From 2-12-FULL-41-16 sp964473715 (lineage in GTDB: Bacteria > Patescibacteriota > Patescibacteriia > Magasanikbacterales > UBA922): a stretch of 33,971 nucleotides of DNA. The position numbers and the translations under genes are program-made. The stretch spans positions 1-33,971 of the forward strand of contig CAYYQC010000005.1 of assembly GCA_964473715.1 (NCBI GenBank). The letters run 5' to 3'. A model generated the notes under the pieces. It ran no database searches. It saw only the letters and a program-made list of their open reading frames with translations, and was not told where the DNA came from. This document shows positions 1 to 8,394 of the stretch, in pieces. Position 1 is the stretch's first letter; every line of letters starts with the position of its first letter.

Positions 1-402
1 GGACGCAGTTTGCATGAAATCATGACCATGGCCGCGCTACTTGAACGCGAAGTGCGCACGCCAAAAGATAAAGCAATTGTGGCTGATATTTTTTGGAAGC
101 GTCATGATGTAAATATGGGTTTGCAGGCTGATTCCACAGTTCACTATGCTACAGCCAAAGAAGGTTCTGTATTTACTTCCAACGCTGATCGCGCTTCAGC
201 CAATCCATGGAATACTTATAAATATCCTGGTTTGCCACCTGGGCCAATTGCTACTCCAAGTCTTGCTTCAATTGAAGCAGCGATTCGTCCCACCAAAAAT
301 GACTATTGGTACTTTTTGACTACCTTGGATACTGGTGAAGTAAAGTACGGTAAAACTTTAGCTGAACATAATGCGAATGTGCAAAAATATTTGCGTAAAT
401 AA
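1..402 (+). CDS. mltG: Endolytic transglycosylase MltG (YceG-like), C-terminal fragment
   Basis: This is the 3' end of a gene open at the left edge; the frame is open from base 1 (GGA CGC AGT TTG) with no start visible. The visible 133 or so residues match the C-terminal half of the MltG/YceG-like family. They include the helix MAALLEREV, which corresponds to the family motif ASIVEKE holding the catalytic glutamate, then WNTYKYPGLPPGPIATPSLASI (YNTY-GLPPGPI-NPG-SI in relatives) and the terminal EHNANV. MltG is a membrane-anchored lytic transglycosylase that cuts nascent peptidoglycan strands inside the chain and so sets glycan length. The stop codon lies 1 nt before the queA start, so the two genes are almost certainly co-transcribed. 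The N-terminal membrane anchor and LysM-like part are outside the window. The family assignment is firm; function is inferred by homology. Confidence 0.9.
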   Translation, partial: GRSLHEIMTMAALLEREVRTPKDKAIVADIFWKRHDVNMGLQADSTVHYATAKEGSVFTSNADRASANPWNTYKYPGLPPGPIATPSLASIEAAIRPTKNDYWYFLTTLDTGEVKYGKTLAEHNANVQKYLRK

Positions 403-403
403 T

Positions 404-1465
404 ATGCTAACCAGTGATTTTGATTATCATTTACCGAGCGAACGCATTGCGCAAACTCCAGCGGAGCCGCGCGATAGTTCTAAATTAATGGTGGTGGATC
501 GATTGAACAAGAAAATTGAACATAAATATTTTTTTGATATTGTTGATTATTTACGACCGGGAGATTTGTTGGTGTGGAATAATTCTAAAGTGTTCAAGGC
601 TCGATTGTTTGGTAATTTATTGTCTGAAACTGGTGAAGTGTTGCGTGAGCATGCTAAGCCAGTGGAAATTTTTTTAATTCGCGCCATGGAAAATGAAGGT
701 GTGTGGAAAGTGCTCGCCAAACCTGGGAAACATGTATTGCCTGGAATGCGCGTGTCATTTGCCCCAGATTTTTTTTGTGAAGTAATTGCCAAAGAACCCG
801 AGGGAACAATTTTGGTTCAATTTTCTGAGAATGCGGCCAGTGTGCGTGCCAAGGCTAATCAATATGGTTTGATTCCTTTGCCACCGTACGTAAAAGATGA
901 AAAACATGAAATTGACGTAGATACCTATCAAACAGTCTATGCTAAACACGAAGGTTCGGTGGCCGCGCCCACGGCTGGATTTCATTTTACACCAGAATTA
1001 ATTGAAAAAATAAAAACCAAAGGTGTGGACTTTGCTGAAGTAACCCTGCATGTTGGTCTTGGTACTTTTTTACCAGTCAAATCAGAAAAAATTGAAGATC
1101 ATACCATGCACGCCGAAGTTGTGGAAATTTCCGAAGAAACTGTGGCTAAAATTAAGCAGGCCAAAGCACAGGGGCGCAGAGTAATTGCGGTTGGCACGAC
1201 GACAGTTCGAACCTTAGAAGGTGCGGCCACTTTTGCTAATGGTTTACAACCATATCACGGTGATTTGAACATATTTATTACTCCGGGGTTTGAATTTAAA
1301 GTAATTGATGCTTTGATTACTAATTTTCATTTACCAAAATCCACTCTTTTAATGCTCGTTTCGGCTTTTATGGGGGATCGTGAATTTACTTTGGATTGCT
1401 ATAACCAGGCTGTGGCCGCAGAATACCGTTTTTATAGCTTTGGTGACGCCATGTTTATCCAGTAA
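404..1465 (+). CDS. queA: S-adenosylmethionine:tRNA ribosyltransferase-isomerase QueA
   Basis: The product is 353 residues, normal for QueA. The enzyme transfers and isomerises the ribosyl moiety of SAM onto preQ1 at tRNA position 34 to make epoxyqueuosine. Recognisable motifs in order are the N-terminal LPSERIAQTPAEPRDSSKLM, the hallmark SVAAPTAGFHFT in mid-protein, TLHVGLGTFLPV, MHAEVVEI, VGTTTVRTLE and the C-terminal ITNFHLPKSTLLMLVSAF. I chose ATG 404 because it starts exactly at the conserved N-terminus and follows the mltG stop by one base; an in-frame ATG at 371 lies inside mltG. No Shine-Dalgarno is visible. Other queuosine genes are not in the window, so whether the organism makes or salvages preQ1 cannot be told here. 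Confidence 0.97.
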   Translation: MLTSDFDYHLPSERIAQTPAEPRDSSKLMVVDRLNKKIEHKYFFDIVDYLRPGDLLVWNNSKVFKARLFGNLLSETGEVLREHAKPVEIFLIRAMENEGVWKVLAKPGKHVLPGMRVSFAPDFFCEVIAKEPEGTILVQFSENAASVRAKANQYGLIPLPPYVKDEKHEIDVDTYQTVYAKHEGSVAAPTAGFHFTPELIEKIKTKGVDFAEVTLHVGLGTFLPVKSEKIEDHTMHAEVVEISEETVAKIKQAKAQGRRVIAVGTTTVRTLEGAATFANGLQPYHGDLNIFITPGFEFKVIDALITNFHLPKSTLLMLVSAFMGDREFTLDCYNQAVAAEYRFYSFGDAMFIQ

Positions 1466-1494
1466 ACCTGGTTGTTTGGGTTGCACTGCTACAC

Positions 1495-1523
1495 TTGTCA
1501 TTTTGAGGTTTTTATGCTATTAG
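1495..1523 (+). promoter_or_regulatory. Probable sigma-70-type promoter with extended -10
   Basis: TTGTCA (1495-1500) and TATTAG (1518-1523) are separated by 17 nt, with TGC directly before the -10 as an extended -10 element. It lies in the 90-nt gap after queA and would start RNA about 25 nt before the ATG at 1556. This is prediction from consensus only. Confidence 0.6.
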
Positions 1524-1555
1524 TTAATAGGTAGTGATTAATTTAATATCTACAT

Positions 1556-2956
1556 ATGAATAAAAAAATAGCTTGGTTGAGCGGAATTTCTGTTTTGGCC
1601 GTAATTGGAATCGCATCAATGGCCCACGCCGTCACAGTAGAACCTGGCACTAATAAGGTATCAGTATATTCTTGTACACAGGTGGGAAATGACATTAAAA
1701 TCCGTCGTTCTTCTTCAGAGTCAGAGTATGTGCTCACCAGTACTTGTCGCGACGCTGGCCACGGTATGCGTCAATATTCTATGAGTTGTAACTCAAACAA
1801 AGAATATAAAGTTTCTTGGACTGAATGTGGTTCTACACCTCAACCTCAAGTTCCAGACTATATCTTTGAATCATTGAAAGTATCAGCCTTAGGAAATGGC
1901 ACTGACATGGGATACCTGAAAACAGGTAAAAGTTATTGGGGAATGACTTATGTAACTGTACCGGCAAGTTGGCCTGCTTATAATGTTCAATTGCAAACTA
2001 AAAGTAATTTACCAAATGCTAATAAATATACGTATGCATTTGGATGGGCAGATAAAAATGGTAACCCAGGCGTGACTGTAAATGAAAACATGGTCAAGCA
2101 ATTGGTAAAAAATGTTTCATTTAATTCTTCACTCAACCGAAATTTTTCAATAACCGATGCTAACCGCAACAAAACTCGTACAATTATTGGTTTTGCGCGT
2201 AATAATGACGGAGTTTCTCGTGTACCAAACATGCCGGTAGAAGTTGATGACTTTATTGTCATTCATGCATATTTAGAGCCTCTTACCGATAGTGCTGCAC
2301 CAACTGTGGCCGTAAGTACAAATATAATTGCTAATTCAGTAATGAGTAATGGCACTTATAAATATCAAGTAAATGTAAATGCCACGGATGCTGATAGTAA
2401 TATTAAAGGTATTTGGGTGGCCGTGCGTTTGACTGATGGTACTTTGGTTCAAGAATGGTGGGTAGATAACAAAAATGGTTTGTCTGGCAGTGAAACTGGG
2501 TTTGGTAGTAAAAATGTTGTACGTAGTGTGGGCAAAACTGGCCTTAAGGTAGGTGAACATTACAAAGTATATGCTCGTGCCTATGATGTAAAAGGCAATG
2601 TGTCTGCTAACGTGACTGCAAGTACTGAATTGTATGTTGCAAATAGTGATAGTGTTGCTCCAACCATTGAAGCCAACGTAACTTTTGCTAGTGTATGGGA
2701 TATCGGTTACAGCTCAAAACGTTTTGTGCCAACAGTTTCTGCTTCGGCAAAAGACAATGTTAAAGTAACTAAGATTGTACTTTATCACAATACCACTCAA
2801 CTTGGTGAAGGATATAATGTAGTAAAAACCTGTGAAAACAGTAATGGTTTAACCAACTGTACTCACACTTTCGGTGCCCTGACTCGTGGTAATTTCTATG
2901 CTCAAGCTTGGGATGCTTCAGGAAATTCAATTACTTCAGTAAAGTACGCCTTCTAA
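1556..2956 (+). CDS. Secreted protein with tandem Ig-like/beta-sandwich domains, function unknown
   Basis: The product is 466 residues and starts with a clean Sec signal peptide (MNKKIAWLSG, hydrophobic core, AHA cleavage after about residue 25). A short cysteine-containing segment follows (SCTQVG, STCRDAGHG, MSCNSN, WTECGS), then a Pro/Gln linker. Three beta-rich regions come next, at roughly residues 105-225, 230-360 and 365-466. Regions two and three begin with similar phrases (TDSAAPTVAVST and SDSVAPTIEANV), which suggests repeated Ig-like or Big/cadherin-like domains. No enzymatic motif is seen. There is no membrane anchor or sorting signal at the C-terminus, so it may be released or held non-covalently at the surface. 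It has its own predicted promoter and a strong terminator, so it is probably monocistronic. I do not recognise the family. Confidence 0.8.
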   Translation: MNKKIAWLSGISVLAVIGIASMAHAVTVEPGTNKVSVYSCTQVGNDIKIRRSSSESEYVLTSTCRDAGHGMRQYSMSCNSNKEYKVSWTECGSTPQPQVPDYIFESLKVSALGNGTDMGYLKTGKSYWGMTYVTVPASWPAYNVQLQTKSNLPNANKYTYAFGWADKNGNPGVTVNENMVKQLVKNVSFNSSLNRNFSITDANRNKTRTIIGFARNNDGVSRVPNMPVEVDDFIVIHAYLEPLTDSAAPTVAVSTNIIANSVMSNGTYKYQVNVNATDADSNIKGIWVAVRLTDGTLVQEWWVDNKNGLSGSETGFGSKNVVRSVGKTGLKVGEHYKVYARAYDVKGNVSANVTASTELYVANSDSVAPTIEANVTFASVWDIGYSSKRFVPTVSASAKDNVKVTKIVLYHNTTQLGEGYNVVKTCENSNGLTNCTHTFGALTRGNFYAQAWDASGNSITSVKYAF

Positions 2957-2970
2957 AGTCTAAAGAATTA

Positions 2971-3006
2971 AAAGACTTCTGGGTCTATGCCAGGAGTCTT
3001 TTTTTT
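2971..3006 (+). terminator. Rho-independent terminator after the secreted Ig-like gene
   Basis: A 12-bp stem (2971-2982 with 2990-3001, one G-T wobble) around a 7-nt loop is followed directly by a run of eight T (2999-3006). It sits 14 nt after the stop codon at 2956. Confidence 0.92.
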
Positions 3007-3038
3007 GATAGTATAACCGCAGGAAATAAGGGATATTT

Positions 3039-4157
3039 ATGAAGATTGGAATTGATTGCCGGATGCTTGGTCCTGAACAAGGCGGGCTTGGGCGGTATTT
3101 AGAACAGCTGGTATATCATCTTAGTTTAATTGACCATACAAATGAATATGTTCTTTTTTTACGTACTGTCAATTTTGATGCTGTAAAAATTGGTAATGAA
3201 CAATTTAAATATAAAAAAATTTTAGCAGATATTACATGGTATGGTTGGAAAGAGCAGCTATATTTTCCTGGTATTATAAAAAAAGCAGGTGTAGATTTGA
3301 TGCATTTTCCGCATTGGAATTTTCCAGTATTGTACGGTGGTCCTTTTGTTGCGACTATCCATGACCTAATCATGTACCATTATCCACGCGCAGAAGCTAC
3401 GACTTTGGGCCCGATTGCGTATTTTGTAAAAGAAAAAGTTTCCAGATTTGTAACAGCCCAATGTATTCGGAGAGCAAAAAAAGTATTAGTGACTAGTGAA
3501 TTTACGGCCACAGATATACAAAAACAATTTGATATTGCCTCAGAAAAAATGATCGTTACTTATCAGGCAGCAGTTTTGCCGCTAGAAAGTAAACAGACAA
3601 CATCCGGCTTTGCCAAAGTCACTAAACCTTATATTTTATACGTAGGCTCTGCTTATCCGCATAAAAATTTGAATCGCTTGGTAGAAGCTTGGTCTTTGGT
3701 TCAAACACAAACAAATCAACAATATCAATTAGTTTTAATTGGAAAAGAAAATTTCTTTTATAAAAAATTAAAAGCCAAAGTAGAGGACCTGGGTCTTAGT
3801 GATATTGTGTTCACAGATTTTGCTCAAGATGCTGAATTGGGTGAATGGTATGCCAAAGCCAGCCTCTTTGTTTTCCCTAGTTTATATGAAGGCTTTGGAT
3901 TACCTCCTCTGGAAGCCTGGACATATAATGTGCCGGTAGCTGCGGCTAAAGCTTCTTGCTTGCCTGAGGTTTTAGGTACGGGGGCTCTGTATTTTGACCC
4001 TGAGTCTGTGGAAAACATGGCTGACACCTTAGTACAGGGCTTAACCAATACCACTCTTAGGGCGCATGTACAGTATGGAGCTAGTATCGAACAGAAAAAA
4101 TATTCCTGGGAAAACTGTGCGCAAAAAACTTTGGCTGTGTACCAAAATGTGCTATAA
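3039..4157 (+). CDS. GT4-family glycosyltransferase (GT-B fold)
   Basis: The 372-residue protein is full length for a GT4 retaining glycosyltransferase. The N-terminal domain opens with MKIGIDCRMLGPEQGGLGRY, the usual glycine-rich acceptor-side motif. It also has FVATIHDLIMYHYP near residue 110, typical of mannosyl/rhamnosyl transferases. The C-terminal donor-binding domain shows ILYVGSAYPHKNLNRLVEAW and the E-x7-E signature region in SLYEGFGLPPLEAW, followed by PVAAAKASCLPEV. It probably transfers a nucleotide-sugar-derived sugar to a surface glycan or glycoprotein on the cytoplasmic face; donor and acceptor cannot be read from sequence. Unusually for this window, AAGGGA lies 5 nt before the ATG as a plausible Shine-Dalgarno. 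The gene ends with tandem stops TAATAA that overlap the -10 of the next promoter. Confidence 0.92.
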   Translation: MKIGIDCRMLGPEQGGLGRYLEQLVYHLSLIDHTNEYVLFLRTVNFDAVKIGNEQFKYKKILADITWYGWKEQLYFPGIIKKAGVDLMHFPHWNFPVLYGGPFVATIHDLIMYHYPRAEATTLGPIAYFVKEKVSRFVTAQCIRRAKKVLVTSEFTATDIQKQFDIASEKMIVTYQAAVLPLESKQTTSGFAKVTKPYILYVGSAYPHKNLNRLVEAWSLVQTQTNQQYQLVLIGKENFFYKKLKAKVEDLGLSDIVFTDFAQDAELGEWYAKASLFVFPSLYEGFGLPPLEAWTYNVPVAAAKASCLPEVLGTGALYFDPESVENMADTLVQGLTNTTLRAHVQYGASIEQKKYSWENCAQKTLAVYQNVL

Positions 4158-4158
4158 T
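4131..4158 (+). promoter_or_regulatory. Promoter with consensus TGC-TATAAT extended -10, for the DUF4012 gene
   Basis: TTGGCT (4131-4136) is followed after 16 nt by TATAAT (4153-4158), with TGC directly upstream of the -10. It overlaps the end of the glycosyltransferase gene; the -10 contains its stop codon. RNA would start near 4165, about 18 nt before the ATG at 4183. Confidence 0.65.
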
Positions 4159-4182
4159 AAGCATATTCTTGTGTAATTTTTC

Positions 4183-6606
4183 ATGGCCAGAAATCTTTCA
4201 GTTTCAGCCAAAAAAAACGCCTCATCTAGGCGTTGTTCGCTTTGTAAAAAAATCGGACACACTAAAACGCAGTGTACAGAAATTGAACGCCGGGCAGATA
4301 AGCGCGCCGGACATATTCCCGTGCATATTTTATCAAGTGCACCAGTGGTATCTCCGTATATTGTAAGAGTAGATCAATCTCATAAAATTGTTTCGCAAGA
4401 TCTGCCAATTTATTCAGAAAAAGAATCGCGTAAAACTAGTCGTAAAGTCATGAGCTGGGCAGAAATGATTAAAAGTAATGAAGATTTTGTACCGTCTAAA
4501 AAAGCTGTTCCTAAAAAAGATACGCAGTGGAAAAATAATTTTATTGACCGCGTGGTAAATTCATTAGATGAGACACAGGCTAGTATCAAAGATTGGCGCA
4601 TGCGTTTTGGATATCGAAAATTTATTGCCACAGCTTTGGTATTAACATTTTTAGTCGGCCTACCATTTCCTGCTTTTTCGTATTATCAAAAATTGCGTAC
4701 TGACACCGGTGCTTTGGTTGAACAAAGCGTGAATGGATTTTTATCATTACAATCATCTACGGCTGCAGCTTTTGCCGCAAATTTGCCACAAGCAGAACAA
4801 GATTTAAATAATGCGCTCACCTCGTTTAGTCAGGCGCAGGCAATTTTGGAAAAAGAACATCGAGCTCTTGTTTATGTGGCGAGCATTCTTCCTTTTGTGG
4901 GAGATAAAGTCACTAGCCGTGGCCATATTTTAACCGCTGGACATGAAGTGGCGGTGGGGAATGCGTATTTAGTCAAAGGCATATCAGAAGCCTCTGTATC
5001 TTCTACTGACCGAGATTTTTTGGATCGATTAAATATTTTTAAGGTTCATATGCGTGGTTCAATTCCACATTATGAGTCTGCATTGACAGAATTGGCTGTG
5101 GTGGATACCAAAGCTTTGCCAGTTGAATACCAACAATCATTTACTGAGTTTAGAGTTTTATTTGCTGGCTTAGTACAGGATTTGAAAAAAACTAATACGG
5201 TTTTTAGTGGTTTAGAAACTATGTTAGGCGGGGACCAACCTCGCCGGTATTTGGTATTATTCCAAAATCAACACGAACTCCGCGCTACAGGTGGATTTAT
5301 TGGTTCTGTGGCCATTGTAGATGTGCAGCGTGGCAAGATTATTAATCTGGAAGTTCCAGAAGGTGGGTCATATGATTTTCAAGGTCAATTAAGTGCTTAT
5401 GTAAAACCACCGCTACCATTACAAATGGCCAATGCGCGTTGGGAATTTCAAGATGCAAATTGGTTTCCAGATTTCCCTGCTTCTGCGCAAAAGGCCGCCT
5501 GGTTTTATGAAAAAAGCCGTGGTGCCACAGTGGACGGGGTGATTGCGATTAATGCTTCAGTGTTTGAAGATTTGTTAGAAGTCATGGGTCCAATTTCTAA
5601 TGAACAATATGGCTTAGTTTTGAATGCATCGGACGCTCTAGAAAAATTACAAACCGTTGTAGAATCAGATGCTGCCCGCGCAACCAATAAGCCAAAAGCA
5701 ATTATCGGTTCTGTACTCAAACAGATGTTAGAAAATGGCAATGCGTTTTCACCAAATAATGCAGCTGGAGTAATGACGACTTTGGCCAAAGCTTTGGAAG
5801 AAAAAGAAATTCAAGTATATTTTACAGATGAAAAATTAGAAGAAAAATTTTCAACATTAGGGTGGACTGGTGAAATTAGTGCGGCCAAAGCTTTTCAAGA
5901 TTATTTAATGGTGGTTAATACTAATATTGGTGGCATGAAATCTGACGCCAGTATTACTGACCAAATTGATCATGAGGCCGTAGTGCAACCAGATGGTACT
6001 GTTCTTGATACCATCATCATTCGCCGTAAACATAGTGGGAGTGAAAATGATAAGTATAATCGTGCTAATAGTAGTTATTTGCGCGTATATGTGCCAAAGG
6101 GCGCGGAATTAGTTAAAGCTGGTGGATTTATTTATCCAGCAGAAGAATCTTTCAAAGTTCCAGAAAAATGGTATAGTGAAGATAGTGATTTAAAAGCCTT
6201 GGAATTGGAACGTGGTGTACATGTGCAAAGTGGTACCAGAATTACCCAAGAATTTGATCGTACTGTTTTTGGTAATTGGATTACGACTAATCCAGGTGAA
6301 GAAACTGAAGTATGGTTTACTTACAAATTACCATTTACTGTTAAAGAAACACCACCAACCGGAATTTTAAGTGCCGCCAGTCGCTTGGTTCGCGGAAATG
6401 AGTCAGCGGAACGATACAGTTTATTTGTTCAAAAACAATCTGGTACTAACACTACTTTTTCTACCCAAGTAATTTTCCCTGATGGGTATGAACCAGTGTG
6501 GAGAAATCGTGAAGATGCCGAACTGGGCACTAATGGCGTTAGTTGGACTGGACAATTAAGCACTGACCAAATTTTTGGGGTAGTGGCTCGTGAAATTTCA
6601 CCATAA
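4183..6606 (+). CDS. DUF4012 membrane-anchored protein with N-terminal CCHC zinc knuckle
   Basis: The product is 807 residues. Residues 18-31 read CSLCKKIGHTKTQC, an exact C-x2-C-x4-H-x4-C zinc knuckle inside a basic N-terminus. A charged region of about 110 residues follows. There is one transmembrane helix at about 146-166 (ATALVLTFLVGLPFPAF), preceded by Arg/Lys, so the N-terminus should be cytoplasmic and the rest outside. The DUF4012 core starts near residue 350 (RRYLVLFQNQHELRATGGFIGS), a signature of this large-exoprotein family common in CPR bacteria and some Gram-positives. The biochemical role of DUF4012 is not established. The start at ATG 4183 follows the promoter by about 18 nt, without a Shine-Dalgarno. 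The next gene starts 4 nt after the stop and also codes for a single-pass protein with a large outer part, suggesting a pair. Confidence 0.88.
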   Translation: MARNLSVSAKKNASSRRCSLCKKIGHTKTQCTEIERRADKRAGHIPVHILSSAPVVSPYIVRVDQSHKIVSQDLPIYSEKESRKTSRKVMSWAEMIKSNEDFVPSKKAVPKKDTQWKNNFIDRVVNSLDETQASIKDWRMRFGYRKFIATALVLTFLVGLPFPAFSYYQKLRTDTGALVEQSVNGFLSLQSSTAAAFAANLPQAEQDLNNALTSFSQAQAILEKEHRALVYVASILPFVGDKVTSRGHILTAGHEVAVGNAYLVKGISEASVSSTDRDFLDRLNIFKVHMRGSIPHYESALTELAVVDTKALPVEYQQSFTEFRVLFAGLVQDLKKTNTVFSGLETMLGGDQPRRYLVLFQNQHELRATGGFIGSVAIVDVQRGKIINLEVPEGGSYDFQGQLSAYVKPPLPLQMANARWEFQDANWFPDFPASAQKAAWFYEKSRGATVDGVIAINASVFEDLLEVMGPISNEQYGLVLNASDALEKLQTVVESDAARATNKPKAIIGSVLKQMLENGNAFSPNNAAGVMTTLAKALEEKEIQVYFTDEKLEEKFSTLGWTGEISAAKAFQDYLMVVNTNIGGMKSDASITDQIDHEAVVQPDGTVLDTIIIRRKHSGSENDKYNRANSSYLRVYVPKGAELVKAGGFIYPAEESFKVPEKWYSEDSDLKALELERGVHVQSGTRITQEFDRTVFGNWITTNPGEETEVWFTYKLPFTVKETPPTGILSAASRLVRGNESAERYSLFVQKQSGTNTTFSTQVIFPDGYEPVWRNREDAELGTNGVSWTGQLSTDQIFGVVAREISP
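4234..4275 (+). other. CCHC zinc-knuckle motif coding segment
   Basis: The 14 codons spell C-x2-C-x4-H-x4-C with Gly before the His, the spacing of retroviral nucleocapsid-type knuckles, which bind single-stranded nucleic acid or proteins. Lys/Arg residues surround it. It would face the cytoplasm, given the transmembrane helix about 115 residues downstream. The pattern is seen directly; zinc binding is inferred. Confidence 0.7.
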
Positions 6607-6610
6607 TTAT

Positions 6611-8386
6611 ATGCCTCGTAAATCTACGAAAAAAACAGAAACCACTGGTAAAGCCAAAGCCGCTGATAAAAAAATATCAGAAAATTTGCGCAAGATTTAT
6701 GAAAATTCAGATGGTAGCATGCCAGACATGTCTACGATGGAGCGCAAGCGTGGTGGTCAAATTTGGCGCGCTCTTTTAAGTCTTGGTGTGCTGGCAGGTT
6801 TATTTTTATTGGGTTTTTGGGCTTGGAATACACAAATAAATCCGCGTTTGAATTTTGCAAATGAGCTGGCCGTTGACCTGACTGGTCCAACTTTGGTGGC
6901 ACCAGGAGTTACTTCTGAATACACTGTGCGGTACCGTAATCCCGGTAGCAGTGATGTTGAAAAAGCCACTTTATATTTTGAACACCCAGCTGGTTTTATA
7001 ATCCTCTCTAGTTCTAAACCAATGAGCGAAGACGGACAACAAATTAGTATTGGTAATTTAGACAGCAATGCTAGTGGGGAAGTGAAGATAAGTGGAATCT
7101 GGGCAGTGGATTTTAATACCACTTCAACTTTAAATGCTTTATTATCATACATTCCAGAAAATTTTAGTTCTGTTTTTGAAAAAAAGAATTCCATTGATGT
7201 AGTAGCCAATCAGCAGTCTGTGCAATTTGCGTGGACTGCGCCAGCTGCATCGAATATTGGCAAACAAACTTCAGTTGGTCTTACTGTAAAATCAGCCTTA
7301 CCTTTTGCACCAAACACACGTTTGCAAATTACACCTCCAAGTGAATTTGCCGTGGCAAGTAGTGAACCAAAAAGTGACGATCTAGGAATGTATGAATGGA
7401 AAATGCCTACAAGTACTAATAATTTTACGGTAAATATAAAAGGCGTGTTTTCAACTTCAAGTACTCAGCCATTTACTGCCGCGGTCCGCGGATTCGTTTC
7501 CACTACGTCAGTAATTTTAGGTAAAAGCGCACAAAGTGCGGGTGGTGTAGTTAAAGAAAGTCCTACAATACAACTTACTGTTCTCGACCGTTCAGATATG
7601 GTTTCAGCTGCACCGGGTACGGTATTGCCAATTAAAATTTTGGTAAATAATTTAAGCACTAATGCCTTTAACAATTCGTCAATTACACTTAATATTACTG
7701 CGCCGAGTTATCAAAATAAAAGTATTTTGGATTGGCAAAAATTTGTTGATCAAAATGATGGTGCAATAAAAGGCGAACAGCTCAGTGCGGAATTGCGCCG
7801 CGGAATAATTACTTGGACTGGTAAAGAAATTAAACAATTAAATAATTTTGCCATTGGTGCAACCATTCCAATTTCAGTTTCAATTCCAATCAAGAGTGGC
7901 GCAGATACTGACCTCAGTAATTTTGCTTCAAGCACAATCATGATTACGGCTGAATGGCGAGACAATGGTTTCTTGGCTGGCACAAGTGAGCCAGTAATTG
8001 TAAATATTGTTTCTGACACCAAATTATCAGCCAAAGCTGAGCGCGCAGACAATACTTACAATGTGACATGGCTTTTGACTAATTCTTTTCATGAATTAAA
8101 AGATGTGCGTGTAGAAGGGGATTTATATGGTAATTTTACTTGGAATGAAAGCGCGGCCTCTGTGCCAGCTGGAAAAATTACTTTTGATCAAAAAACAAAA
8201 AAACTAATTTGGACAATTCCAAAATTAGTTTTAAATCTAGACTCCGCGGCGCTTAAATTTCCTTTGTCGTTTGAAAAAATAAATCCTACCCAAAAGGATC
8301 TTTCTAGCGTAATTAAACTCACCGCTACTGATGTAGAAACAGAGGAGACTATTACTTTGTCTGCCCCAGCGCTTAAAGCGCAGTAA
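6611..8386 (+). CDS. Single-pass membrane protein with large beta-rich extracytoplasmic region
   Basis: The 591-residue product starts at ATG 6611, 4 nt after the DUF4012 stop; an in-frame ATG at 6590 would overlap that gene. A Lys-rich cytoplasmic tail (MPRKSTKKTE) runs to about residue 50. One transmembrane helix follows at about 53-73 (RALLSLGVLAGLFLLGFWAW). The remaining 500 or so residues look like consecutive Ig-like/DUF11-like beta-sandwiches, with recurring phrases such as TVRYRNPGSSDVEKATLYFEHP and ILVNNLSTNAFNNSSITLNI, typical of domains describing non-bonded outer-surface beta strands. No catalytic motif is found. Topology mirrors the DUF4012 protein upstream (basic N-terminus in, large part out), and both share the promoter at 4131. 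I do not recognise a named family; a structural or assembly role at the envelope is inference. Confidence 0.8.
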   Translation: MPRKSTKKTETTGKAKAADKKISENLRKIYENSDGSMPDMSTMERKRGGQIWRALLSLGVLAGLFLLGFWAWNTQINPRLNFANELAVDLTGPTLVAPGVTSEYTVRYRNPGSSDVEKATLYFEHPAGFIILSSSKPMSEDGQQISIGNLDSNASGEVKISGIWAVDFNTTSTLNALLSYIPENFSSVFEKKNSIDVVANQQSVQFAWTAPAASNIGKQTSVGLTVKSALPFAPNTRLQITPPSEFAVASSEPKSDDLGMYEWKMPTSTNNFTVNIKGVFSTSSTQPFTAAVRGFVSTTSVILGKSAQSAGGVVKESPTIQLTVLDRSDMVSAAPGTVLPIKILVNNLSTNAFNNSSITLNITAPSYQNKSILDWQKFVDQNDGAIKGEQLSAELRRGIITWTGKEIKQLNNFAIGATIPISVSIPIKSGADTDLSNFASSTIMITAEWRDNGFLAGTSEPVIVNIVSDTKLSAKAERADNTYNVTWLLTNSFHELKDVRVEGDLYGNFTWNESAASVPAGKITFDQKTKKLIWTIPKLVLNLDSAALKFPLSFEKINPTQKDLSSVIKLTATDVETEETITLSAPALKAQ

Positions 8387-8394
8387 GTTTTATA

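Noticed and set aside
4169..4366. 65-codon frame overlapping the DUF4012 N-terminus
   Set aside because: It overlaps the zinc-knuckle coding region in another frame, with no similarity or start signal.
8369..8381. Palindrome GCGCTTAAAGCGC at the end of the 6611-8386 gene as a terminator
   Set aside because: The stem is within the coding region, the usable loop leaves only four pairs, and no uninterrupted T run follows on either strand. The converging genes at 8386/8395 have no clear hairpin.
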